Source: Phoma sp. XZ068 (taxonomy: Eukaryota > Ascomycota > Dothideomycetes > Pleosporales > Didymellaceae). From it: a DNA stretch of 64,000 bases. The stretch's first letter is position 1, and every line of letters begins with the position of its first letter. The notes under the pieces are model-generated. The model searched no databases, was not told the DNA's origin, and worked only from the letters and a program-made list of their open reading frames with translations. The position numbers and the translations under genes were made by a program. The stretch is from NCBI GenBank assembly GCA_004835665.1, contig RBKR01000022.1, positions 62,001 to 126,000 on the forward strand, read 5' to 3'. This document shows, in pieces, positions 10,989 to 21,529 of this stretch.

Positions 10989-12832
10989 CTACATCGAGCC
11001 CTTTTTATTTGGAATGGTCTCGACATGCTCAATACCCATATTCTTCTCCTTGATGGGGTCCAGCCCCTTACCTCGCGCAGCCTCGTCTTCGTCAATGAGC
11101 AAAGGCTTGCCACGAATCTGAGCCCATACAGCCTTGTGCATTGGCTTCATGAACAGCGCGTCCATTTCTTCGAGCGTGATACCCTTGGTCTCGGGAACGA
11201 AGAAGAAACTCCATACGCCCATGGCAACGAGGATGGAGGCGAAGAAGAAGTATGCACCGTACCCTAGATCGCTGATCATGTACGGTGTACTACGTGCAAT
11301 GATGAAGGAACCCAACCATGTATCCGCAGTGGTGAGCGAGACGCAGAGCATACGGATATCAAGCGGGAAAATTTCTGATGCATAAGTCCAGGTAATTCCT
11401 TGCCATGTTGCGCAGATGATAAAGGCGTTGACATAGACGCACACCATGGCCAGGTAACCCCAGCCATCACGATTGACTGCGCCAGCAGCTGCGGCGGCGG
11501 CAGGATCAGCTTTCATGACATAGCCGCCGATGTACCACATAGGGATGCAGCCGAGGGCGGCTCCCCAGATGAGACCCTTGCGGCGACCGACTCGCTCTAC
11601 GACGACAAAGGTGAAGGTGCACATGCCGAGAGTCTTTGCGATGCCATAGAAGCCGGTGGAGAAGAGCTTGAGAGAGGTGCCGGAGATACCAAGGGTCTCG
11701 AAGATACGCGGAGCGTAGTATGTGATAATGTTGACCTAGTTTCAGTTAGTAATGACAAAGTAACAAGGAAGGGTATAGTGACTAACTCCTGTGAAGCTCT
11801 GCAAGAACATGAGTGCGAGACCGATAGCCATGCGGTTTCTTACACCCTTCTGGAAGAGCTTCTTGAACTGCGCCTTCTTACTCATACGGTTTGTACTGCG
11901 CTCCTCTACTTGTGCGCGGATCTCGCTCATCTCGTGCTGGATGTATGCGTGAGAAGAGTCAAGATTGCGAATTTTCGTTAGGATCCTTTCGGCTCCATCG
12001 AAGTTGTCCCCTCGAGCCAACCAACCTTGAATAAATCAGCAACAGGAAAGGGTCAAATTGCAATAGTGGGGACTTACGTGGGGACTCAGGGCACCAAGCA
12101 ACACCCAAAAGAAGTAGGAGGCCAGGGATAAGCTGAATAGCAAGTGGGATAGTCCACTGAGCTTGCCCTTTGACATTAATGGTTCGATCACAGGCATAGT
12201 TGATCCAGAAGCCCAACATGCCTCCACCTTGGGAAGCGATTTCGAAAATACCAATGAGTCGACCTCGAACAGACGGGGGAGCAATTTCAGCAATATATAC
12301 AGGCACTGTCATAGACGATGCGCCGATACCGAGACCCGCAATGGCTCGTCCACCGTAGATCATGTTCAGGCTACCGCGAGCTGCAGTCATCAACGTACCT
12401 CCGAGAAGGAAGATGGATGAGGCAATAATCATCGTTTTCTTTCGACCGAGCTTTTCCGCGAGTGGGAAGGCGAACAGAGCGCCAAAGAAGCAACCAGCCT
12501 GACAGCACTGGTCAGTGGCTGTGTATACAGCAAATCGGATGTACGTACCTGGAAAGTAGAGACGATGTTGCCCTGAATCGTGTCGCGCTGAGACTGAGGG
12601 ATGTTGTTAGTCCCAAAGTCGCGTCTGAACGAGTCGAGGGCCATAGTTCCGCCAATAACGGCGGTGTCGTAGCCCACTGGATTTGACATCAGCTCTGCCT
12701 CTCACATATGTCAACACGAAACTTACTGGCTAAGGCCGACATGGAGGCAATACAGGCGATGACATGGAGGCGCCAGTTCCTCACCTCCGGAGGATCTAAC
12801 GTGCCAGATGCATGAGTGGTAAAACAGCCCAT
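10989..12832 (-). CDS. MFS transporter, quinate/monosaccharide type
   Basis: Five exons read leftward: 12832-12727, 12676-12549, 12498-12078, 12025-11787 and 11735-10989, with introns of 50, 50, 52, 51 bp and phases that all agree, giving 546 residues. The start ATG at 12832 yields MGCFTTHASG followed by PPEVRNWRLH, the usual cytosolic lead-in of fungal quinate/sugar permeases. Family signatures seen are MGYDTAVIGGTMALDSF in helix 1, GRKK and RGRLIGIFE in the cytosolic loops, PESPR after helix 6, and PETKGITLEEMDALF after helix 12. The protein is a plasma-membrane sugar/proton symporter by family. The sequence at its start is closer to quinate permeases (QutD/Qa-y type) than to hexose transporters, but the substrate is an inference. 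No quinate pathway gene lies nearby. The last intron holds a perfect TACTAAC branch. Confidence 0.88.
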
Positions 12833-14630
12833 TCCAGGGAGTACTTGTTGAAGGGTTGTTCAAAGTAAACTTTGGTGGTTTTGAAAAAGCGTTTGCGTCA
12901 GGAGCGAAGCTTGTGCGCGCAAGATACCTAGGGTGTACACTTCTTATAACCATTCATACACCGATGTGCAGCGTGCCATATCGTGTCGGCCTCAGAAATG
13001 TAACCTCCACAATCGCCGAGTCATACAACGCGGGGTGAAGTGCACGAGGGTTACACATCGTGCCATACTTTGCCACTCACCTTCTCTGTTCAGATAACGC
13101 CAGTGACTATCGCAGGAAACCTGGGGTTTAGCAGCTTGGCTGCTGACACGGTGATGTCTTGACTGCGTCTTGGCATGGCAGCGCGGTTGTGATTGGATGG
13201 GAGACGTCGAAGCATGCAGGAAGTGTACTTGGCGGGCGGAAATGTTTGTGTCGAAAGTTGTTGTGAAGCTTGACAAGATCGGCAATGGCGCTACCCCGCG
13301 ACGTCGGTGGCTACCAAGAGGAAGTGCGGGGAAGACCGGTTGTGAACGGCGTGCCCGAAAAGGTAGTCCTCCGCCAACGACAATGCTTGCTGATATTATC
13401 AACAACTCTTCTTCATCGCCTGCTCGAATGTCTCCTATGTTGTAGAATTGAGAATGCCTGCAGTTTGTGTCAGTCATCAACTTGAATGAACTGGTAATCA
13501 TCCTTGCTCTACATTTTACATTAATGCTGTAATGGTGTTGCATCTAATGATGGAGTCGGATATCCGATCCATACCTGCCCACGAATTCAGTATAGCTTGC
13601 ATGACCAAGACAACAGTAGTGTCTCGCGCGCAAACGTCTATGCATGGTGGCACCATTTCTCCATTCCTGATTTGTTACCTTAATCACCGTCCACCGACAG
13701 CACGCAATGAGCTCTGTTACTCATAGAGCTGTACGAGAAAGACCCGGCGCCCAATGTCTAGATCAATCTGCTTGGCAGGTAGGAATGGCAGTTTGGAAGC
13801 GGAGGTAATCTCTCAAGCGAGTGATTAGCCTCGGCCGCGGATACGTTCTCCACGGGTGAGCTTGGCAAGCCACGTTACGTACGGCTGCCGCGTGGATGTG
13901 GCTGTGACTTGGCCGCCTTGGTAGAGGAATACTCCTCGAGACGAGGTCTCAATTTGGAGCCTCATGAACCCTTTATGAACGACATCTCGCCTGCTCAAGA
14001 TTCTGCCGTCGTCATAACCCTCAGTTTCCAGCGCAAACAATGAAGCACTGGGAACGAATTGAAGCTCCAAATACTTAGCTTCATTCATCCCACTTTTGTC
14101 AACCTGGGTTGCTGTAATTAAGTGGATCTCCAAGATGAGTCCCAGTTGTTGCATTGATAGCCACATCTTGGCGATGCATGCGCCGCCCTGCTATCCAGGA
14201 ATAGTAAGGAAAGCTCACCCCACACACTCGGCAGATGACCGAGCGTGGGTTAACTCCGGGGTCGGATATCTTGTCTGAGATCGTTGAGGATGTCGTCCCC
14301 AACATTGCTACTAGCTGTACCCCAGGTTTTGAAGCTCAGACCGATCTATTTCACTCTCCGCTCAAGATGCTCCACTTTGCACTCCACTCAGACCCTGGCG
14401 GGGTTCGTTGGTTTGTGATGTCGTGACGGTTCTGCTGCTGTCAGTTGATCAACATGTGCATAGTACAAAGATGTGTTCTTGTGGAGTGCATAGTTAGGTC
14501 GTATCATTCAAGCCTGAAGGTTATCTCAATCATATCCAGGGTATAGTTCTTATGTGCTCCGAAACGCCAGTGCTAATGAAAAGGCTGTAGGCGTTGATAT
14601 CCATCGAGCCATAGAGGTTTTCCATCTTCA
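12833..14630. other. Intergenic region, no supported gene
   Basis: 1.8 kb without a convincing gene. The longest frames (minus strand, 12992-13543 and 13825-14166) have no start context, splice continuity or recognisable domain. The left end must carry the promoter of the MFS gene. Confidence 0.4.
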
Positions 14631-15657
14631 TTAGGGCTCAGCCTTCGGCTTCGCTTCGTCGATTGTCTCCTTATCGACTACAACAAAGTCATCGTCTGAC
14701 ACGTCTTCAGTCTTTTGCTTCTTCTGTGAAGGTTGCTCGGCGTGATCGACATCCACAGGCTCACTGGTCGGAGCATCAGGGAGCTGTGAAAGAACCTCGG
14801 TCGTGGCTTCGGTGGCCTGTTCTTCCTCCGTGTCATACTCCAACTCATCAACGGCTTCGGTCTCGGTCTCGGTCTCAGTTACAGGAGGAAAGAATGTGCT
14901 ATTCAGTTGTGAGTATGCACCACAAGAGACGAGCTGAGTCGACTTACGGTATGTTCCTGAAGTAGGCATCTTCGTCCTTCTGGAGGAAGTTGCAGAAAAT
15001 GACACGATCAAGCTCATCTCCCCCGCGCTCCTCCAAGAACTTGCGCACGGTCTCCAGCGCAACCAAGCTTGCTTCGCCGCTGGGGTATCCGTACACACCT
15101 GTGCTCAGTGCTGAGAAGGCAATGCTATTGCAGCCGTTGTCAACCGCTAGCTGTAGACTCGTCTTGTAGCAGCTAGCCAACAGTCTGGCTGCGTCATCCC
15201 TGTTCTTGTTCCAGTAGATGGGACCCACAGCATGTATGATCTTGTCTGCAGGCAACTCGTAGCCGTCTGTAATTTTGGCACTGCCTGTCTCGCAGCCGCC
15301 GAGTGTGCCGCACTCGTCCAGAAGCTCGGGGCCTGCTGCACGGTGGATAGCGCCGTCAACGCCGCCTCCACCAAGTAATGACGTATTCGCAGCATTTACG
15401 ATCGAACCAACGGCGAGTGTGGTAATATCCTGGCGGATAACGCTGATTCTGTCGTTGTAGTCGGCGTTTGGCTTGTATTCTGGCGTGCTATCTGCAGTGG
15501 GTTCGATCTTCTTGAGCTTGTACATAAGCGTGAGCGTAGGTATCTCGTCGAGCGGAACGAAGGATGCCATCTTGGACTGGCCGCTGAAGGGTTTGCTGGG
15601 AGGCTTCGCGAGGTAGTAGGCACTTGTCATTGCGCGTTTGGTCAAGATACGAAACAT
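14631..15657 (-). CDS. Macro-domain ADP-ribose hydrolase, MacroD type
   Basis: Two exons read leftward, 15657-14948 and 14898-14631, with a 49 bp intron, giving 325 residues. The macro domain occupies roughly residues 65-235: VNAANTSLLGGGGVDGAIHR is the hallmark ADP-ribose-binding loop of MacroD-type enzymes, and ALSTGVYGYPSGEA is the second conserved loop. These enzymes remove mono-ADP-ribose from proteins or O-acetyl-ADP-ribose. The N-terminus MFRILTKRAMTSAYYLAK is basic and amphipathic and could target mitochondria, with a second Met as an alternative cytosolic start. The C-terminal 90 residues are highly acidic (repeated TE, then DVSDDDFVVVD) and disordered, with a KKQK patch. Such tails are common in fungal homologues, and their role is not known to me. 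Confidence 0.9.
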
Positions 15658-15980
15658 GCAAGTGTAGTATTGTTAACAAAGGGAACCTGCAGTCGCGTGT
15701 TCGAGGGAGAGCTTATGCGGGGCGGTGGGGCAGGTGGTCTTTGCGCAAGCTCTCTAGCGCGTCTGCTTTCACTCACTTCAGTTGATGCATTGCTTGCGAG
15801 AGGCGTCTCAGCGCATCTGAATTCAATTTACACCCGCTAATCAACTGCCGTGTGACTGTTAAAAGATACTCTGCTCAAAGCAAGCCTTGCTATCAGACTT
15901 GCACAAATTTCTGATATCAAGCAATGCGCTACATGTCCTAGTCAGCAATGCTGTAGAGAGTGGCAACCTCTCAACTTACT
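15658..15980. other. Intergenic region between two leftward genes
   Basis: Promoter region of the macro-domain gene and 3' flank of the secreted Cys-rich gene. No gene or repeat is seen. Confidence 0.4.
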
Positions 15981-16307
15981 TCAACCCTCAAATGTGTATT
16001 CCCTTTTCTCTTCATTGTCTGCGATACCGCCGTCTTCGGGGTTTCGCTTCCACTTGTCGCGCCCATCGCAGTACGTGTGAGCTGGCCTCTCGGTACACTT
16101 ACTGCTCCATCCAAGATCATCGCAGCCTCCTTGCTTGTTGCACCAGTATACGTTCCAAAGGCTTCCCCCGTCGCCGAGCGTAGGCACTTGTGTGCAATAT
16201 CCGCAATAGAGACCAGCATTCTTCACCTTCTGGCAGGCGCAAGCCTTGCCAGCGACACTGCTGGAGAAGACACCAAGAACAACTGCCAAGACGATAGAAG
16301 CTCGCAT
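15981..16307 (-). CDS. Small secreted cysteine-rich protein, effector candidate
   Basis: A single exon of 108 codons starting at ATG 16307. Residues 1-20 (MRASIVLAVVLGVFSSSVAG) are a clear signal peptide with an AxG-type cleavage site. The mature part of about 88 residues has eight cysteines in the order CxC, CxxC, then four more spread singly, including the segments YCGYC, VYWCNKQGGC, SSKC and TYCDGR. Even cysteine count, small size and secretion are the usual marks of fungal effector or antimicrobial candidates, but no specific fold is recognised. The C-terminal 20 residues are charged and lack Cys. A TATA-like element lies about 85 bp upstream. Function is inferred from architecture only. 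Confidence 0.75.
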   Translation of the reverse strand: MRASIVLAVVLGVFSSSVAGKACACQKVKNAGLYCGYCTQVPTLGDGGSLWNVYWCNKQGGCDDLGWSSKCTERPAHTYCDGRDKWKRNPEDGGIADNEEKREYTFEG

Positions 16308-17203
16308 GTTGGGTGTGATTGAACAAAATAGTAGGGGTTTCAATCGGGGGTGCGAGTAATAATTGCACACAAATTTGAGCTGGTGAATCCCCTTATAAGC
16401 ACTCACCTTGGCCTGTAGTCCCACGCCAGACGACTTTGAGTCTATAAGCAAACCTCTCGGTAGCTGCTCGTATTCTTCGCATTCAGCGTATATTCGGTCA
16501 ATGCGATCAATATACATCGAAGATAAGGTAGAAACTAGCTGTCACTTGTTGCACCGGAATATCCTGCATTGCGGGGTACGTGGTACAGAAGGTGGCGGTA
16601 ACACAGCCTTGCGATCTTGTCATCAATTATGGTCACAGTCAGTACGAATCAGCAGGTGCGAAATGATTCTAACTTGGGAATCTTGAACTCTTTCTAGCTG
16701 GAGAAACAGCATGGGTGTTTATGTGCTTGTTTTGCTGTCGTGTGGTTATGTCAGATGTCCCCAGAACTACAAGGATGGTAGCACCGTCTAGAAAGCTTAT
16801 GTTACTTGATCTCAGTGCATACACTCAATGGAACTCATTGGGCCGGTAATAGGTATGATCTATTGTTGGTAGAATGTGATTTAATTTGTTTGTCATGCTG
16901 TTACTCTCGAATCCAAATAGCTACGTGCTGCATGATTGGCAAACAATGACTTTATAGAGTATTGGCAACCTACTTCATGAAAGTTGTGTTCGTGTATCAA
17001 AAGGTGAAAGGCTTTACTTAAATATATCAAGTATACCACCAAGTTTACATGGAGAACAGGCCAGCGTAACTACGTGGCATTTTATGTCATCTGATGACTA
17101 TAGACAGTCTTCGGCTTTGAAGGTAGGAGAGAAAACGCGAGCAACTGGACCCAGTGTTACACATCCTGCGAACCTCCAAAACTTGAGCTAGCAAGTCATG
17201 GCG
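16308..17203. other. Intergenic region, AT-rich
   Basis: Apart from the TATA-like element above, nothing with coding character was found in about 0.9 kb. Composition becomes AT-rich between 16700 and 17100. Confidence 0.35.
16392..16399 (-). promoter_or_regulatory. TATA-like element of the Cys-rich secreted gene
   Basis: CTTATAAG lies about 85 bp upstream of the ATG at 16307, a normal distance for a TATA box with a short leader. Confidence 0.45.
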
Positions 17204-17329
17204 TTACACCATATCTCGGCTGCCACCGCAGCATGTGAGTTCAGAACGGATGACCCAGATTCGCATAATTAAGACCAGAACAACGCCAATGACCAAGCCA
17301 ATCCAGACGCCGACCGGAAGAGACTCCAT
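17204..17329 (-). CDS. Very small single-pass membrane protein (putative)
   Basis: A 41-codon frame read leftward from ATG 17329. Almost the whole protein is one membrane span (VWIGLVIGVVLVLIM) followed by arginines and an ELTCCGG segment, whose paired cysteines could be palmitoylated. The frame stays open for about 24 codons upstream of the ATG without another Met, so a first exon may be missing. It sits just beyond the 3' end of the left ankyrin gene and resembles in plan, though not clearly in sequence, the small membrane proteins at 20304, 23693 and 63313. Evidence is architecture only. Confidence 0.35.
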   Translation of the reverse strand: MESLPVGVWIGLVIGVVLVLIMRIWVIRSELTCCGGSRDMV

Positions 17330-17605
17330 ATTCTTAACAGTAACCTGCAAGTGGCCGTTGTGGTGTAATGGACTGGAATATAGGTCTTGAGTTTGTGATC
17401 CTTAGGATTTGGATAGGGTTCTTTGTCAACTGGAACTGAGAAGGTTCGTTTGGAGCGTTGTACGTTATTTGGGAAATGTTTACTTTGTATTTATGTTTTT
17501 ACTGCAGATTAAATACATTATTCAAAGACAGTAATCTTAACAACATTAAGGATCTACAATGTCAAGTGTGCGCTGGCTGATTAAATGGCTGACTGATTTT
17601 GCGCG

Positions 17606-17971
17606 TCACGATGCGCTGTGAATGTGTACATCAGTTCCGCTGTCATCCACGACTGAGAAACAATTTCCCGCAGTGTTTGTGGTGTGTAAATCGGCAGACT
17701 GCCACTGAGAATGCACTCCAGCATGTGCACCGTGTGCGAGTAATAAATCAACGCATGAATGCTTACCGTCCCTGAGCGCGAAGTCCAGAGCGGTCAATCC
17801 ATCTACTCCGTGAGGGGCATTGATATCGATATGCCCCTTGTTTGGCCCTTTAGAGTTGAGATCCAGGAGGTAAGCAACGGCCACAGGAGAATCTTGATTG
17901 ACAGCCAGCAACAGTGGTGTAAGGCTGCGACAACTTCGGTGTATGTGTGCATAGGGTGCCAGGAGCTCCAT
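17606..17971 (-). pseudogene. Ankyrin-repeat 3' remnant beyond an in-frame TAG (left copy)
   Basis: This segment continues in the same frame directly after the TAG at 17972-17974. It encodes about 121 residues with the ankyrin pattern LTPLLLAVNQDSPVAVAYLL and then LTALDFALRDGKHSCVDLLL. The stop falls inside a repeat (PFWYATQSKEIQ, stop, MELLAPYA), so the segment was almost certainly once part of the upstream protein. Read through, the full protein would be about 566 residues, close to the 593 of the right copy. Confidence 0.6.
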
Positions 17972-19580
17972 CTATTGAATCTCTTTGGACTGCGTAGCGT
18001 ACCAGAAAGGGGTCGGTAAATCGCTTTCGATATTTTTGTAGTCAAGTGCTGCCGGATTGAGATTCCTAAAAGTCTCTACGAAGCTTGAGACTATATCCGG
18101 GTCATCGTTGTAGAGAGCGATGTGCAGGGGCGTCTTGTGAGCCCATATGAACATGAGTGTTTCGAGGCTAGAGCTTGGACAAATCAGGTCGACAATATCC
18201 AAATAACCACCAGCTGTAGCGAGTGCAAGACAAGTGTAATCTTCAGGATCACATGCCCTCATGACTGCATCCCAGATTGATGATGGTGCTCGGCGCAGCA
18301 TCTGGAATATGCCAATATCGCCTCTGGCAGCTGCGAGGTGGAAAGCGAAAGGTGTAGAGGCATAATTGCCAGACACAGTCCTTGTAGCTGCGCACAAATC
18401 GCGTAGTCTTCGGTAGTCACCTGTGCAACAGGCCCCATACCACGTATCACGACCAAGCATATCGACACGAATGCTGCCAGTGTCTTCGAATTTGCCATCG
18501 ATTTTGAAGGGGTCTCCGACCTCGAAGGGGTAGACTCCTGCGTCACTGAGCATATTGATGGGTGATCGTCCCAAAATGTCCGGGCGGCCATCCGCAAGGG
18601 CTTCAATATCGAACCTGAAAACCTGCCAGATAGGCGTGGGTATGAAGAGCTGGGTCTTAAGCAAGTCGATGTCGAGATAATCGAGCTCGACAAAGGAATC
18701 CGAAGTGAAGGTTGAAATGACGTATCGCGATTGGCCACTCCTCCTGCAGCTTTTGTCTGCATCTTTGAAATCGCATGTTACTGAAGACAAAGCCTGGGAA
18801 TCTTATCTGTGATCTGATCAGAAGGATGTAAACTATACCATCATCGCCAGTTTCTTTGTAGTGGGATATGATTCCCGCAAATTCTCGCAATTTCAGACTT
18901 GTCAAAGTTCTCTATTGCCCGACAACTGGTTGTCAGATCGAGGATAGCCGACAGGATCTCCGAGGATGTGTTCTGTACTATCTTCTCTTGAATCGCTCTT
19001 ATAACAGCTTTGTAGGAATCAGGGTGAGAGGAAAGGAGATCAAGCAGGTATTCCACATTAGAGGATCCATCGATATCAGCAACTAATCTATTTCGAAGGA
19101 TCCAGAATTCGTCAAGCGCCATCTCGATGGGGCATTTGACGCTTAGTAGAACAAGTCTATCGTGACTGTCAGCGCCTAATGGTTGCAAAGGATACAAGGA
19201 CCAACACTTGGTGAATTTCGTTCTGATCGCTGGAATTTCCTGAATCCCATGCACAAACTTCCATCCCGGGAGCTCTACAAGCACTATCATCAGCCACAAG
19301 GCGTGACCTCCGACCAGTCTTTCACGTTATCTGCGGCACGGAACACTCGAAGCCTCGTTTGATACAGTTTTGGCATTCCTCCCCAGGCCATATTCGCATG
19401 TGCGGTTCGCACTGATATGTCTCAGCCTCTCGTAGATGTGGTCGTATTGTCCTAATTCACCTTGGCTTTTACTTTTGGGTCTCGACACTGTTTACACTTG
19501 GAATAGTTTAACCGGCGAGGCGTTGCCTTTTTGCGCACAGGTTGCAGCTCAGTGTCGGAAACTGCCAGTATAGAAGCCAT
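17972..19580 (-). CDS. Six-Cys finger plus ankyrin-repeat protein, left copy, ends at an internal stop
   Basis: Six exons read leftward: 19580-19461, 19411-19326, 19274-19206, 19156-18979, 18911-18839 and 18780-17972. The small introns agree in phase, and the protein is 444 residues up to the TAG. Residues 29-65 form a Zn2Cys6-like finger, CKQC-x8-C-x11-CQNC-x6-C, with WPGEECQNCIKRGFEC spanning its second half. A middle region without a known domain follows. The last exon carries ankyrin repeats, for example STPFAFHLAAARGDIGIFQM, YTCLALATAGGYLDIVDL and KTPLHIALYNDDPDIVSSF. Ankyrin repeats mediate protein binding. The finger could bind DNA, but other uses are possible. The gene stops inside a repeat, with the rest still present downstream. 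The exon 3/4 junction is the least certain. The gene is divergent from the small membrane gene at 20304. Confidence 0.62.
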
Positions 19581-20303
19581 TTGAGCGGTCAAAGTTACAA
19601 GGGCAACAGTAGTTTCAGGCTATCGTTGCTGTTGCAATAGAGAGCCAAAATTGATATAATCGTTAACCGCGTAGTTTCATTAGCATAAGACTCGCCGCGA
19701 GTTCGTGTTCTTTGTAGGTGACTGCGGCCTGCATCGCAAAGGAAGGGATTCAAGTGCGAAGGCTGAGCTGGCAGCGGCTTTTCGTCCCATCACAGACGGT
19801 ACGCACTGCGACAAGCAAACCATGGTCAGCTGCAGGTGCGTCCGCACATCACAGGCTGTGCCACATTACGCCCTCAGCCAATCGTCTGCTGACATGTCCA
19901 ATGACCCTAGTCAATTATGGAATTCTCAGACAAGACTGTGCAGACGTTAATGCAGGGTAGGGGATGCAGCGCGCACTCAGTGTCTGCGCCTGCATCCGCA
20001 TTATCGCACTTGGTGGTTCGCACACAAAGTCGTGTACTATGCCATGTTCAAGCCGCGTTGATCAGGCTCGATACCTTTGTGTATGCCGAAGACTAATGTT
20101 ATTCTTGATTGAATTTCATCGCAATCGCAGTGCTAATTGTGGCATGCTCTCTCTATTGCTGCGCCCAACAGGAGCCAGTCCGACACTGCGCGCCTTTTGA
20201 CACATAAGACGTCGGATTCGTTCATAAAAATGATACTGCATCTCCATCAAGAAAACCCTTCATTATTATTCCTTTCTCCTTTCGAATTCAGCAGATATTC
20301 CTG
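19581..20303. other. Divergent promoter region of the left module
   Basis: 723 bp shared between the leftward ankyrin gene and the rightward small membrane gene. CATAAAAATG at 20222-20231 is a TATA-like element for the rightward gene. No coding region is supported. The equivalent region of the right module is 798 bp. Confidence 0.4.
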
Positions 20304-20647
20304 ATGGCCGACAGCTACAGTACAAACACCAACACCACTTGGCGTACAGTGTCCCTCGCTGCCACAAAAGTCATCGGAACCAATGGTAACCTGATGGCCG
20401 AACCCTCAAAAGATCGCCCCGAGAACTTGGAGACAATATTCGCAGGATTCTCGGTTCTCGTTGGATGTGTTGCTCTCATACTCGGGCTACTGAAACTGCG
20501 GAGGCATCGAAAAGCCAGTCGAATATCAAACCAGAATGATATTTTTGAACTGGAAGCTGGATTACCAGACGTAAGTTGAACTGTCCATTGTTTCGGCGGG
20601 ATGTGCTCACGCAAGATCAGGCATGGTCGTGCAGAAGAAGAGAATGA
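20304..20647 (+). CDS. Small single-pass membrane protein with basic stretch and ELEA motif, left copy
   Basis: Exon 1 is 20304-20570 and is followed by a GTAAGT donor. The favoured acceptor, ATCAG at 20620, gives a short second exon ending AWSCRRRE and a total of 97 residues. An acceptor a few bases earlier would give a different tail of about 30 residues. The first 45 residues are polar and rich in Ser, Thr and Asn. One membrane span follows (IFAGFSVLVGCVALILGLL), then a basic segment KLRRHRKASR and the motif DIFELEAGLPD. The positive-inside rule puts the basic tail in the cytosol. The gene is divergent from the left ankyrin gene, and the protein shares the plan and the [VI][FY]ELEA motif with the product at 23693. 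Function unknown. Confidence 0.6.
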
Positions 20648-21010
20648 ACTTGCTACAGGAAGTCATCTACAGCGATGTATCCGAGAGACTTGTCATCAAT
20701 AGCGATCTGATAATCGACGGAGGGCCTTTCGTTGCAGCGCCAGCCTTAACATACTTCAACACGAGTAGTCTCGACATCCGCAATTGGCATGTAACATTTC
20801 AACATTAGAAGATGACCTGCGCTTGCTGGCAGAACTGTATGCAGGATCGAATTAGGCGAGGAAGCAGCCCAATCTGATAGTGTCTATGCCGGGTGACCTA
20901 GATATAACCTTGGTCTTTTCAGAAACCAAAAGGATCGATGCATAGAAACGGAAGTAACGATAATGTCAAGAAGACGCAGGCGCGACGTTGTTGTTGTGTT
21001 CCGGCAAACC
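20648..21010. other. Intergenic region between the two modules
   Basis: Convergent 3' flanks of the left membrane gene and the right ankyrin gene. An open frame continues to 20808 after the left membrane gene but has no independent support. Confidence 0.35.
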
Positions 21011-21529
21011 TCAACCCCCAAAATTGGCCTGAGTGTGCCTGCAATGCCATGGGTTCCAGGCGGGCGTATTGAAGTCGGCCATGTACGAAGTTTCAGGGAT
21101 CAGCTCCTGTGGCTTTCTAGTATTTGGCCAAGGCATGTTTGCAGTTTCGAAAACTCCTTTGCCATCAACATTCGATAGCTCATCAAGCTGCTTCTTGAGT
21201 GTCGTGTCGCTTTGGGCTTTCGCAAGCTCATATACGTTCTTGAAGTCAGCATCCCCTGCTCTCCACGATCTCTTAGCCAAGATCAACTGGACGCAATTCA
21301 TATGTCCTTTCTTGGACGCAAGAAGCAAAGGTGTATGATCAATCTCTCGTTCGAAAATGCGATCGAGCTCAACTTTCTTCTGTTTGTTAGACCGCAAGGT
21401 GAACAGAATGCCAAGTGTATCAAATCGGCCGTCGCAGGCAGCAGCCGCATACGCACTGTAACCATATATGTCTTTTCGAGCCATGTCAACGTCGGGCCGC
21501 AGACCTAGAAGCTTCATGACACCGAGATG
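21011..21529 (-). pseudogene. Ankyrin-repeat 3' remnant beyond an in-frame TAA (right copy)
   Basis: Encoded in the same frame just after TAA 21530-21532. It continues the ankyrin repeat (HLGVMKLLGLRPDVDM) and carries further repeats (GYSAYAAAACDGRFDTLGIL, HTPLLLASKKGHMNCVQLIL) and a C-terminal tail, about 172 residues. The stop sits inside PFWHAANN-stop-HLGVMKLL, which otherwise matches the ankyrin consensus, so this is a severed part of the upstream gene. Confidence 0.65.

Noticed and set aside
12992..13543. Minus-strand frame of 183 codons
   Set aside because: No domain, poor start context, no splice continuity, composition like random intergenic sequence.
13825..14166. Minus-strand frame of 113 codons with some protein-like text
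   Set aside because: No recognisable family, no promoter-like element, no clear start. Could be a relic but not supportable.
18839..18978. Apparent frameshift in the left ankyrin gene between DKSEIARIC and ISHYKETGDD
   Set aside because: A 67 bp intron (GTACAG donor, CTGAC branch, CAATAG acceptor, 18912-18978) joins the frames in phase, so no lesion is needed.
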